Source: Denitrovibrio acetiphilus DSM 12809 (GTDB lineage Bacteria > Chrysiogenota > Deferribacteres > Deferribacterales > Geovibrionaceae). Taken from it: a stretch of DNA of 64,000 nt. Under the pieces are notes generated by a model. The model was not told the origin of the DNA. It did not search any database and worked only from the letters and a program-made list of their open reading frames with translations. The stretch's first letter is position 1. Each line of letters starts with the position of its first letter. Location of the stretch: positions 1,364,001 through 1,428,000 of the forward strand of contig NC_013943.1 of NCBI RefSeq assembly GCF_000025725.1. The letters are read 5' to 3'. Position numbers and translations under genes: made by a program. Shown one piece after another: positions 53,441 to 61,183 of this stretch.

Positions 53441-53707
53441 TTAGAGCTTTTTTTCTATTAAGTCCTTCATTGCTTTATTTTCTAAAGCGAGGTCTGCATA
53501 CATCTTTTTTAGCTGAGAAAGCTCCTGCTCCATATCTTTCATCTTTTTAAGATCAGATGCAGTCATGCCTCCGTATTTAGATTTCCAGTTGTAATATGTT
53601 GCGTCAGATATACCATGCTTACGGCAGATATCTTTTACCAGCATTCCGGCATCCGCTTCGTTAAGAATCGAGATGATCTGTGTTTCGGTGAATCGTGATT
53701 TCTTCAA
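53441..53707 (-). CDS. IS3-family transposase, OrfA (HTH)
   Basis: An 88-residue HTH_Tnp_1 protein: MKKSRFTETQIISILNEADA, then ICRKHGISDATYYNWKSKYGG as the recognition helix, then a leucine-zipper-like helix. It binds the element ends. It stops shortly after the slip site, so a minority of ribosomes should shift into OrfB. Confidence 0.92.
   Translation of the reverse strand: MKKSRFTETQIISILNEADAGMLVKDICRKHGISDATYYNWKSKYGGMTASDLKKMKDMEQELSQLKKMYADLALENKAMKDLIEKKL
53448..53454 (-). promoter_or_regulatory. A7 slippery sequence for -1 programmed frameshift
   Basis: Seven consecutive T on the plus strand (AAAAAAA in the transposase reading sense) just before the orfA stop. A -1 slip converts the end from ...EKKL-stop to ...EKKALRPQERRDAV, the orfB frame, as in many IS3-family elements. 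Confidence 0.8.
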
Positions 53708-53782
53708 AATGAGCCTCCTAGCTTTTATAGTTTGCCAGAAAAACTCTAAATTTGGAATGTCTACTCAATGGGGAAGCTTACG

Positions 53783-53786
53783 ATCT
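53783..53786. repeat. Target-site duplication ATCT, right copy
   Basis: Matches 52582-52585 at the left end of the element; directly follows the right inverted repeat. Confidence 0.9.
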
Positions 53787-54237
53787 CTTTCAGCGCTTCG
53801 CCCGGGTTCAGAAAATGGTGGAAGCTATATCTGGTTATAACCAGTGAAAATGTATTGTCTGCATATGGAAGAGGGTATGCGTCACCAATATTCCATAATA
53901 TATTTCTGATACCTTTCCCTCTCTGTCTGTCCTTGGCAAGCTTTATCATCTCCGGTGTAATATCTATACCTGTTATCTCTTTACAGTGTTTTGCAAATTC
54001 GCAGACTACAAGTCCGGGACCACATGCAACGTCAATTACATTATCAGTGGCATCTACCTTGGAAAAACTTATGAGAAGCTGAGTCGCATCCATATGCCCA
54101 GGCAGTTTGGTGAAAGGTATTGCCTGTTTTGAGAATTGTTTGACTATTTCTGAGTTATGTTGTGCTTTTTTATCCATATGTTTCCTCCATGACATTTAAC
54201 AGTATACATTGCTTCTGTCTGTCATTCTTGCTATGTT

Positions 54238-55038
54238 ATGACAATGAATAGTGAAAATATGACAAAACTCTCTCCTGTTAAAACTGGGTTTATAATAGAC
54301 CCCATGCTGCCTGTCATACCTTTCGCTATGGAGGTTACAGATGCGGGTTGTGCCGCATCGCACGCACACCCCAGAGGGCAGGTCATTTATGCGGGAAGCG
54401 GCATTATGCGTGTTGTATGCGGCAGTGACATGTGGGTTGTTCCCAGTTCGCAGGCTGTATGGGTTCCGCCATATGCTGAGCATGAAGTCTTTTTTCCGGG
54501 AAAAGTTATTCTGCGTAATCTTTTTATCGACCCTTCTGTTACAGAGAATTTACCGGAAACTTGTACGGTTTTTGAGGTATCGCCTCTGCTGCGGGAACTG
54601 TCGGAAAAAGCAGCCGTTGCCGAAAGCTATTCTCCGGACAGCAGTTATTACCGTCTTATGCTAGTGATAATAGACGAGCTGGCAGACATGAAAGAAACAG
54701 ATGTTCGCCTACCTCTCGCAGGTGATCAGCGTCTTTTACATGTACTAAATGAGCTTTTGAAAAATCCTGGGGACAGCAGAGGGCTCGATCACTGGGCTGT
54801 GGGTGCAGGGGCAAGTTCCAGAACTCTTTCCCGACTCTTTAAAAAAGAGACCGGATTCACTTTTTATGAGTGGCGAAAGCGGCTCCGGCTTCAGGAAGCT
54901 ATAAAAAGACTGGAAGCAGGGGACGATGTTACGAGTATCGCTTTTGATCTTGGCTATCAAAGTCTTAGCGCCTTTATTAAAATGTTCAGGGAATCCCTTG
55001 GTTTGCCTCCGGCTAAATTTTCCAGACAATCAAAATAA
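54238..55038 (+). CDS. AraC family transcriptional regulator
   Basis: A 266-residue regulator: N-terminal cupin-like sensor domain with SHAHPRGQVIYAGSGIMRVV and the AVWVPPYAEHEV strand, then two C-terminal HTH motifs (GLDHWAVGAGASSRTLSRLF and VTSIAFDLGYQSLSAFIKMF). It is divergent from the IS-split methyltransferase with 60 bp between starts, so it may have controlled that gene; this is inference. ATG 54238 or 54244 are equally possible; neither has a strong ribosome site. Confidence 0.88.
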   Translation: MTMNSENMTKLSPVKTGFIIDPMLPVIPFAMEVTDAGCAASHAHPRGQVIYAGSGIMRVVCGSDMWVVPSSQAVWVPPYAEHEVFFPGKVILRNLFIDPSVTENLPETCTVFEVSPLLRELSEKAAVAESYSPDSSYYRLMLVIIDELADMKETDVRLPLAGDQRLLHVLNELLKNPGDSRGLDHWAVGAGASSRTLSRLFKKETGFTFYEWRKRLRLQEAIKRLEAGDDVTSIAFDLGYQSLSAFIKMFRESLGLPPAKFSRQSK

Positions 55039-55043
55039 TTTTG

Positions 55044-55071
55044 TTGACATACATCTGTATTGTATTAAAAT
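55044..55071 (+). promoter_or_regulatory. lexA promoter with candidate LexA operator
   Basis: TTGACA (55044-55049), 16-bp spacer, TAAAAT (55066-55071). The spacer contains the dyad ATACA-TC-TGTAT (55049-55060), placed where a repressor would block RNA polymerase. Self-repression of lexA is usual, but this dyad does not match a LexA box I know, so it is a candidate only. Confidence 0.5.
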
Positions 55072-55160
55072 AAATATAGGCGAACACATGTTTGCTTATA
55101 TGGGAAACGGGCTGAAGCAGAGCCGCAGAAGCAACCTTTTAAAGCTATGAGAGGTGGGAT

Positions 55161-55766
55161 ATGACAGACCGACAAAAAAAATTTATGCAGTTTATCGAGG
55201 ATTTTATCAGAGATAACGGATACAGCCCGTCCATACGTGAAATAGCGAAAGGGCTGGGGTTGTCGTCCACCTCCAGCGTCAAAAAAATGCTGGACAGACT
55301 CACGGAAAAAGGACTGTTGAACCGTTCCGGAAGTATCGCAAGAAGCATAGAGATGCCGAACAGAGGAATCCCCGTGGTTGGGCGAATTGTTGCCGGTGTA
55401 CCTGTGGAGGCTGAAGAAAATATCGAAGGATATATGAAGCTGGATCGGCTGACAATACGCTCCGGCGGACACTTTTTTCTTAAGGTGGACGGGGACAGTA
55501 TGAAGGACGAGGCTATTTTGCATGGCGACTATGTACTTATCAAGCCAGGTCCTATTATTACCAATGGTCAGATCGGTGCATTTCGCATTAATGGCGAAGT
55601 GACACTCAAAACTTTTCGACAAAACGCAGAAGGCATTTACCTTATGCCTGCAAATGAAGCTTTCGAGCCTATTCCTGTTGGCGAGTATGACGATTTCGAA
55701 GTTATAGGCACACTGAAAATGGTTCTGCGGATGGCAAACGGCGGGCATGTTTTTAACCCTGCGTAA
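55161..55766 (+). CDS. lexA: LexA repressor
   Basis: SOS repressor with self-cleavage. N-terminal winged helix (YSPSIREIAKGLGLSSTSSV) and C-terminal S24 protease domain: cleavage site Ala78-Gly79 in IVAGVP, Ser113 in GDSM and Lys150 in EVTLKTF form the catalytic set. 201 residues. AGAGGTGGGAT precedes ATG 55161. dinB lies 380 bp downstream. Confidence 0.95.
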   Translation: MTDRQKKFMQFIEDFIRDNGYSPSIREIAKGLGLSSTSSVKKMLDRLTEKGLLNRSGSIARSIEMPNRGIPVVGRIVAGVPVEAEENIEGYMKLDRLTIRSGGHFFLKVDGDSMKDEAILHGDYVLIKPGPIITNGQIGAFRINGEVTLKTFRQNAEGIYLMPANEAFEPIPVGEYDDFEVIGTLKMVLRMANGGHVFNPA

Positions 55767-55842
55767 GGTTTATTGACAGTAATAGCTTAATCGTTCTGTA
55801 GTTGATGAATCTACTCTGTTTTTATATTCATTCTGATCGCTT

Positions 55843-55864
55843 TTGACAGCGATGATAGTATTTT
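55843..55864 (+). promoter_or_regulatory. Possible promoter of the dinB operon (-35 TTGACA)
   Basis: A consensus TTGACA at 55843-55848 lies 46 bp upstream of the 83-residue gene. The -10 is poor (for example TGTAAA at a 16-bp spacing, ending near 55870). No copy of the ATACA-N2-TGTAT dyad is seen here. Confidence 0.3.
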
Positions 55865-55893
55865 TGTAAACAAAATTAACCGGGGAGGGGGAA

Positions 55894-56145
55894 ATGCTCT
55901 TAAATCTGCATGAGCGGGTACGTGTCGGTGCTGTTTTCGAAAGTTCCCCGAAACCCGTATGGTTCAGTTTCCACGGAGAAAAAGTTGTAGTGAAAGAGAT
56001 ATGCTACCGCTGGAAAGAGCGTGAAGGTGCCGATATAATACATAAATACACTGTGACCGACGGGTTCAACGTCTTCGAACTTTCCTTCAGCGCAATGGAT
56101 GCCTGCTGGTATCTGGAAGCTATGGATGAAGGGGACGGTAAATGA
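55894..56145 (+). CDS. Small conserved protein upstream of dinB (DUF6504-like)
   Basis: An 83-residue protein: PKPVWFSFHGEKVVVKEICYR and WKEREGADIIHKYTV, then a FELSF strand and WYLEAMDE. The pattern (short beta-rich, F/W-G-x-x-Y/V-x-V...W) resembles DUF6504 proteins that often sit next to Y-family polymerases. The very strong GGGGAGGGGGAA ribosome site precedes ATG 55894. Its stop overlaps the dinB start by four bases (ATGA), so the two are co-translated. Confidence 0.65.
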   Translation: MLLNLHERVRVGAVFESSPKPVWFSFHGEKVVVKEICYRWKEREGADIIHKYTVTDGFNVFELSFSAMDACWYLEAMDEGDGK

Positions 56146-57350
56146 TTTTATGTATGGACATGGATGCATTTTTCGCTTCTGTGGAGCAAGCGGCAAATCC
56201 ACACCTGCGCGGTAAGCCTATTGCGGTGATAGGGGCACGTGAGCGTACTGTTGTTGTTACATGTTCTTATGAGGCGCGGGCACTCGGTGTCCGTACTGGG
56301 ATGAGCAAGTATGAGGCAGTAAAAGTTTGTCCGTCAGTTCAGCTTGTCTGCACCTCTAACAGAGTCTATACGCATGTATCATCAGAGATAACCAAATACC
56401 TCCGCACTATAACTCCGAATGTTGAGGTTTATTCTATAGATGAAGCTTTCTTAGATATTTCTGACTGCGGAACAGATCCTGTAGGCATTGCATATATGAT
56501 CAAAAGCCATGTTAAACGTACATTTAATATTACATGCTCAGTGGGTGTCGGACCAAACAAGCTTGTAGCTAAAATGGCATCAGGGATTAATAAGCCTGAC
56601 GGGTTTTATATGGTGGAACCGGACGAAGCTGTGAAATTTATGGACAGCTTTGAGCTGGGAAAGATATGGGGCATAGGACGAAAGCTTGATGCCAGATTCC
56701 GCAATATGGGTATCTTTAACACCGCAGATTTACGTCAGCTCGGTGAGGAGAGACTTTGCGAAATGTTCGGTCTAAACGGCAGCCGCATATATGAGATGGC
56801 GTGCGGCAGGTATCCTGACGGAGTTAACGAACAAAAGAAAGAAGAACCTGTTAAGTCCATAGGGCACAGCATGACAATCCCCCATGATATACGCAGCAGG
56901 GAAGAGGCAGCGAGTTATATCCTTCAGCTTTCAGAGATGGTGTCTGCCAGAGCCAGAAAAAACGGTTATTCAGGCAAAACACTTCATCTTACTATCAGAG
57001 ACAGCGAAATGGGCACTGTAGGCAAAAGACGCACATTCGGTTTTTTCACGTCTGCCACGCATCACATATACGAAATAGCCATGTCGCTTTTTGATGAGCT
57101 GTGGGATGATTATCCTATAAGGCTTTTGGGAATATCTCTCGGCTCACTTGTGCCTGGGTGTGTGATGCTGTCAAATATCATGGACGACTTTCAAGGATGG
57201 CCGGATATATATGATGCGATTGATAAAATTAACGATAAATACGGAAAACAGGTTATCTCTTATGCTTCTGTCCTGAAATGTAAGAGGAGGGGAGCAAAAA
57301 CGATATCCCCCGCATGGCGCCCCGAAGGAACACGCAACGTCGAATTCTGA
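56142..57350 (+). CDS. dinB: DNA polymerase IV (Y family)
   Basis: Low-fidelity translesion polymerase. Catalytic acidic residues lie in CMDMDAFFASVEQ (Asp6, Asp8) and YSIDEAFLDIS (about 98-108). The C-terminal little-finger domain includes KSIGHSMTIP. 402 residues. It overlaps the DUF6504-like gene and follows lexA, fitting an SOS role. Confidence 0.94.
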   Translation: MILCMDMDAFFASVEQAANPHLRGKPIAVIGARERTVVVTCSYEARALGVRTGMSKYEAVKVCPSVQLVCTSNRVYTHVSSEITKYLRTITPNVEVYSIDEAFLDISDCGTDPVGIAYMIKSHVKRTFNITCSVGVGPNKLVAKMASGINKPDGFYMVEPDEAVKFMDSFELGKIWGIGRKLDARFRNMGIFNTADLRQLGEERLCEMFGLNGSRIYEMACGRYPDGVNEQKKEEPVKSIGHSMTIPHDIRSREEAASYILQLSEMVSARARKNGYSGKTLHLTIRDSEMGTVGKRRTFGFFTSATHHIYEIAMSLFDELWDDYPIRLLGISLGSLVPGCVMLSNIMDDFQGWPDIYDAIDKINDKYGKQVISYASVLKCKRRGAKTISPAWRPEGTRNVEF

Positions 57351-57417
57351 TGATATAAAGAAATTTTGAGCAGTATTATAATTATCTATGCATATCCGTA
57401 GATATATTTTTGCAGGA

Positions 57418-57450
57418 AAAGAAAAGGGGAACCTGATAATAAGCTCCCCT
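57418..57450 (-). terminator. Rho-independent terminator after purB
   Basis: AGGGGA (57425-57430) pairs with TCCCCT (57445-57450) across a 14-nt loop. Read on the minus strand the stem is followed by TTTTCTTTT, so it serves the purB operon. It lies in the convergent gap between dinB and purB. Confidence 0.6.
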
Positions 57451-57498
57451 CTGTTATATATCAACCCGCCTCAAAGGGCGTTAAAGTTTGATGAATAA

Positions 57499-58935
57499 TT
57501 AAACTTTGATGTCTACATCCATGCCGAGCAGTGCAGAATATTTGCTGGTGACAGTGTCAATCTCTTCTGCCAGAAACTGGTCAACCTGCTCCGGAGCGCG
57601 TCCGACAAACTTTATGGGGTCGAGCAGGGCGAGGATTTCCTCTTTGTTCAGCGGAACAGATTTCTCTGCTGCAAGCCTGTCGAGAAGATCATTTGACTGA
57701 CCTTCCATTTTAACACGTTTGCCCGCCTCCATGGATGCCACTCGAACGGCTTCGTGCATCTCCTGCCTGTCTGCGCCACGTTTCACAGATTCCATGATGA
57801 TGTTTTCTGTCGCCATGAAAGGGAGTTCTTCCATAACACGCTTTTCTATCATGCGTTCATACACAACGAGTCCAGATGTAATATTATAAAGGAGTTCAAG
57901 TATAGCGTCTATACACAGGAAAGCTTCAGAGATACCGATACGGCGGTTTGCAGAATCGTCCAGCGTCCTTTCAAACCATTGTGTTGCATGAGTCATGTAA
58001 GGATTCATACTTAGGCTTATTACATGGCGGGCGAGGGAGCAAACACGTTCACAGCGCATAGGGTTTCTTTTATAAGCCATTGCACTTGACCCTATTTGAT
58101 TTTTTTCGAATGGTTCTTCTATCTCTTTCAGGTTTGCGAGCAGTCGTAGGTCAGTAGCCATTTTATGTGTTGTTTCAGCTATCTGGGCGAGGGCAGAAAG
58201 CACCCTTGTATCCTGTTTTCTTGTGTATGTCTGACCAGTGATTGTGAGGACTTTATCAAAATCCATCTTTTCTGTAACCATTTTGTCCAGCGTTTTGACT
58301 TTTTCATGGTCGCCGTCAAACAGATGTAGGAAAGATGCCTGAGTGCCGGTAGTGCCTTTGACACCACGAAAGCGGATATTCTCTATGGCGAATTCCAGTG
58401 TTTCGAAATCAAGTACAAAATCCTGAAGCCAGAGGCACGCACGCTTGCCTACAGTTGTTAGCTGGGCAGGCTGAAAGTGAGTAAAACCGAGGGTCGGGAC
58501 ATTTTTATACGTGCGGGCAAATTTAGCCATGTTATCCATAACATTGACAAGTTTTTTCCGCACAAGCTCCATACCTTCCTTAAGAACAATCGCATCTGTA
58601 TTGTCTCCGACATATGCGCTGGTTGCCCCGAGGTGGATAATGGGCATAGCTTTCGGGCAGCACTCACCGAATGTATGGACATGCGCCATAACATCGTGGC
58701 GGAATTTGCGTTCCATCTGTGCAGCGTATTCAAAATCAATATTTTCAACATTTGCTTTCATTTCTGAAACTTGTTCGTCTGTGATATTCAGCCCCAGCTC
58801 CTTTTCTGATTCTGCGAGTGCTATCCAGAGCTTCCGCCATGTCGTAAATTTTTTGTGAGGAGAAAACAGGTAGAGCATCTCACGACTTGCATAGCGTTCC
58901 GAGAGGGGATTCGAGTATTCTTTGTAATCTTTCAT
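57499..58935 (-). CDS. purB: Adenylosuccinate lyase
   Basis: Acts twice in purine synthesis, releasing fumarate from SAICAR and adenylosuccinate. The fumarase-superfamily signature is SSAMAYKRNPMRCERV at about residue 280, and TSAYVGDNTDA and TGTQASF are substrate-binding motifs. 478 residues, slightly longer than the short bacterial form (430). First ATG at 58935. It is the last gene of a minus-strand operon with mtaD and the HAD phosphatase. Confidence 0.94.
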   Translation of the reverse strand: MKDYKEYSNPLSERYASREMLYLFSPHKKFTTWRKLWIALAESEKELGLNITDEQVSEMKANVENIDFEYAAQMERKFRHDVMAHVHTFGECCPKAMPIIHLGATSAYVGDNTDAIVLKEGMELVRKKLVNVMDNMAKFARTYKNVPTLGFTHFQPAQLTTVGKRACLWLQDFVLDFETLEFAIENIRFRGVKGTTGTQASFLHLFDGDHEKVKTLDKMVTEKMDFDKVLTITGQTYTRKQDTRVLSALAQIAETTHKMATDLRLLANLKEIEEPFEKNQIGSSAMAYKRNPMRCERVCSLARHVISLSMNPYMTHATQWFERTLDDSANRRIGISEAFLCIDAILELLYNITSGLVVYERMIEKRVMEELPFMATENIIMESVKRGADRQEMHEAVRVASMEAGKRVKMEGQSNDLLDRLAAEKSVPLNKEEILALLDPIKFVGRAPEQVDQFLAEEIDTVTSKYSALLGMDVDIKV

Positions 58936-58946
58936 TTATTATCCTC

Positions 58947-60248
58947 TTATTTGTTATCTTTTATCTTCTGAGCCCATTTACGGGCATTGTCTTTAACTTT
59001 TGTTTCGTCCAGAGTTAGCACTTCTCTATCTTTCATGAGGCACTGCCCATTTACATAAGTGTGTGTGATATCGCTTGATTTAGCTGAGTATACCAGATGG
59101 GATACTGGGTTGTAGACAGGAGTCATATGAGGTTCGTCAAAGGAAACTACAATAAAGTCCGCCATATTTCCCCTTTTCAATTCGCCCGTTTTCTTTAGAC
59201 CGAGTCCTTTTGCACCGTTGCATGTGCCCATTCTGAGAACGGTGTCAGCGGAAAAAGCTGTTGCACTTTGCTGAACACCTTTGTGGACGAGAGCCTGAGT
59301 CTGCATTTCACTTATCATATCCAGATCGTTGTTGCTGGCGGCACCGTCAGTTCCTATGGTGAGATTTGCTCCTGCATCCATAAGAGCCTGAGCTGGTGCG
59401 AAACCGTTTCCAAGCTTCATGTTGCTCTGTATATTAAGTGCGATATTAACTTTTTTGCTCCCCATAAGCTCTATCTCATCGGGAGTGAGGTGTACACAGT
59501 GGGCAAATATAGATTTATTAAGGTCGAAAGCCCCGACTTCATCCATTATCTGTACAGTTGATTTGCCGTATTTTTCGATTGCATTCGGTCGTTCGTCTGA
59601 TGCTTCTGCTAGGTGAGTATGGAGCAGCAGGTCATGCTTCCCACAGAACTCTACGCATTTGGCATAAGTATCAGGACTGACAGTGTAGGGGGCGTGTGGG
59701 CAAAGGGAGATGTTTATTTGCCTGCAATCTTTATATTTAAGATAAAGGTCAGATGCTTTAGAAATATAATCTTCTGCTCCGGTACCGAACTTTGTAGGAA
59801 AATCCAGCACACCGACACCTATAACGGCTTTAAGTCCGCTGGTCTTGATAACAGATGCTATAATGTCTGAAACAAAATACATATCACAACTTGATGTGGT
59901 GCCTGATTTTATCATTTCTATTGCTGCAAGCTCTGATGCCTCACGTACAAAGTCTTCTGAGAGCCATTTACCTTCAGCAGGCCAGATATGTTTTTGCAGC
60001 CACTCCATAAGGGGGAGGTCGTCTGCCATACCTCTGAAAAAGCCCATAGGAAGGTGTGTGTGTGTGTTTATGAGTCCGGGGAAAATAGCAGAGTTATGGA
60101 AGTGTTCAATGTCATAACCGCTGGCGCCTTCCTCGTCAGCATGATTTGATATTCCTTGAATTTTATCACCAGTGACAAGTAGGTAGCAGTCATTGTGAAT
60201 CTTTCCCTCGAAGTATATATAGTCTGCATAGTAAGCTTTTCTTTTCAA
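58947..60248 (-). CDS. mtaD: 5-methylthioadenosine/S-adenosylhomocysteine deaminase family amidohydrolase
   Basis: Zinc amidohydrolase that deaminates MTA and SAH, probably feeding an alternative salvage route. Metal ligands: NTHTHLP (His63, His65), LHTHLAE and a late TDGAASNNDLD. 433 residues. Its stop is 11 bp upstream of purB and it overlaps the HAD gene by four bases, so the three are co-transcribed. Substrate specificity is inferred from family. Confidence 0.88.
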   Translation of the reverse strand: MKRKAYYADYIYFEGKIHNDCYLLVTGDKIQGISNHADEEGASGYDIEHFHNSAIFPGLINTHTHLPMGFFRGMADDLPLMEWLQKHIWPAEGKWLSEDFVREASELAAIEMIKSGTTSSCDMYFVSDIIASVIKTSGLKAVIGVGVLDFPTKFGTGAEDYISKASDLYLKYKDCRQINISLCPHAPYTVSPDTYAKCVEFCGKHDLLLHTHLAEASDERPNAIEKYGKSTVQIMDEVGAFDLNKSIFAHCVHLTPDEIELMGSKKVNIALNIQSNMKLGNGFAPAQALMDAGANLTIGTDGAASNNDLDMISEMQTQALVHKGVQQSATAFSADTVLRMGTCNGAKGLGLKKTGELKRGNMADFIVVSFDEPHMTPVYNPVSHLVYSAKSSDITHTYVNGQCLMKDREVLTLDETKVKDNARKWAQKIKDNK

Positions 60249-60880
60249 TTTAGAGCCTCCAGAATTTTGACAAGATCATAGGGAGAATCAGCAGTAAAGT
60301 CTGCCGTCACATTTTTCAGATTACCATATCCATATGTGCAAAAGCAAGTTTTAGCCCCTGCACCGGCTCCGGCGGATATATCGCTTGAACTGTCTCCTAT
60401 CATTATAGTTTCCTCAGGTGTAACGCCCTGCTCAGATATAATTCTGGAAACTCCATAAGGGTTGGGTTTCTTCACACCAAAGCTATCTCCTCCGTACCAG
60501 CCGACAAAATATTTTTCAATACCGAAATGTTTCACCATGTCGTCACTGATGGAACGGTTTTTATTGGAAAGTATAACTGACTTAACATTTGTTGTTTCAA
60601 GGTATTTGAATACCTCGTCAAAGCCCTTCATTATGCAGGTGTTATCCATCATATGTTCGTTGTAGATGGTTCTGAAATGTGTTTCGATTTCGTCACGGAA
60701 ATTTTGTTTGCCAACAGCGTTTATAACAAGCTGTCTCATTCCCATTCCGACATATTCTTTTGTCATATCCAGTGTTACAGGTGAAAAGCCGTAATCTGAA
60801 AGTGTTTTGAGAAGTGATTGATGAATATCATATATTGTATCTATGACAGTCCCGTCCATGTCGAAAATAACTAAATGCAT
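60245..60880 (-). CDS. HAD family hydrolase, phosphoglycolate-phosphatase-like
   Basis: A 211-residue HAD subfamily IA phosphatase. Nucleophile and acid in IFDMDGTVID (Asp7, Asp9), motif II Ser in ILSNKN, motif III Lys in GVKKPNPYG, and acidic motif IV in MIGDSSSDI. Gph/PGP-like size and sequence, but substrate is not certain. First gene of the mtaD-purB operon. Confidence 0.88.
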   Translation of the reverse strand: MHLVIFDMDGTVIDTIYDIHQSLLKTLSDYGFSPVTLDMTKEYVGMGMRQLVINAVGKQNFRDEIETHFRTIYNEHMMDNTCIMKGFDEVFKYLETTNVKSVILSNKNRSISDDMVKHFGIEKYFVGWYGGDSFGVKKPNPYGVSRIISEQGVTPEETIMIGDSSSDISAGAGAGAKTCFCTYGYGNLKNVTADFTADSPYDLVKILEALN

Positions 60881-60909
60881 TTTGTGTATCCCTCTATATT
60901 AAACTATTT

Positions 60910-61000
60910 GAGATTGCTTCACATACATTCGCAATGACTTTTGAAGAGGTTTGCGATACGTACGATCGTTATTGCGAGAAACAGCGTGACGAAGCAATCT
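60910..61000. repeat. Dispersed inverted repeat related to the 15-kb tandem repeat
   Basis: Arms at 60910-60938 (GAGATTGCTTC ... GCAATGAC) and 60968-61000 (GTTATTGCGAGA ... GAAGCAATCT) face each other across about 29 bp. The arm is the same GTCATTGCGA...GAAGCAATCTC type as at 15110-15197. The 303-bp gap 60881-61183 also holds AT-rich sequence without a gene; the other part must contain promoters for the divergent genes. Confidence 0.75.
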
Positions 61001-61183
61001 GACATCGCATAACACTAATATCAATAGGAATACTGTTATACAACAATTCCAGATAAATGCAATGCTACCAGTGTTTTTAATTTTAAATTTAAGCATTATA
61101 GGTTTTGGTGCGAAACCGCTTTAAAATTACTGTAAAATGATCTATATATAGTTTATGGCATATGTGCTTAACCGGGGTGTGTT

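Larger units (their letters stand above)
52586..53782 (-). mobile_element. IS3-family insertion sequence, 1197 bp, IS407-like
   Basis: The ends are a perfect 13-bp inverted repeat CGTAAGCTTCCCC (52586-52598) and GGGGAAGCTTACG (53770-53782), followed inward by an imperfect TTGAG-type extension. A 4-bp ATCT duplication flanks it. Inside are orfA and orfB with a -1 frameshift arrangement, on the minus strand, the layout of IS3-family elements; the 4-bp duplication and the ORF style suggest the IS407 group. The CCCC near the tips fits the family, but the tips are CG rather than the usual TG/CA. Both ORFs look intact, so it may still be active. Confidence 0.9.
52209..54177 (-). pseudogene. Class I SAM-dependent methyltransferase, interrupted by an IS3-family element
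   Basis: The 5' part (53787-54177) encodes residues 1 to about 130, with the SAM motif DVACGPGLVVCEF and NTFSLVITRYSFHHF, and the 3' part (52209-52585) the last 125. Deleting the element and one copy of the 4-bp ATCT duplication gives one 768-bp frame of 255 codons plus stop, reading through the junction as NPGEALKEMIRVCKPEGRV. The start at 54177 has GGAGG upstream; six further upstream codons are unlikely. UbiE/COQ5-like fold; substrate unknown. As it stands the gene cannot make a full enzyme. Confidence 0.9.

Noticed and set aside
52586-53782. Alternative IS boundary at the TTGAG arms (about 52600 and 53768).
   Set aside because: It would leave the matching 13-bp arms unexplained and would not restore the methyltransferase frame.
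55088-55150. 20-codon frame between the lexA promoter and lexA.
   Set aside because: It starts ATGTTTGCTTATATGGG with only a weak AGGCGA upstream and no coupling overlap with lexA; most likely chance.
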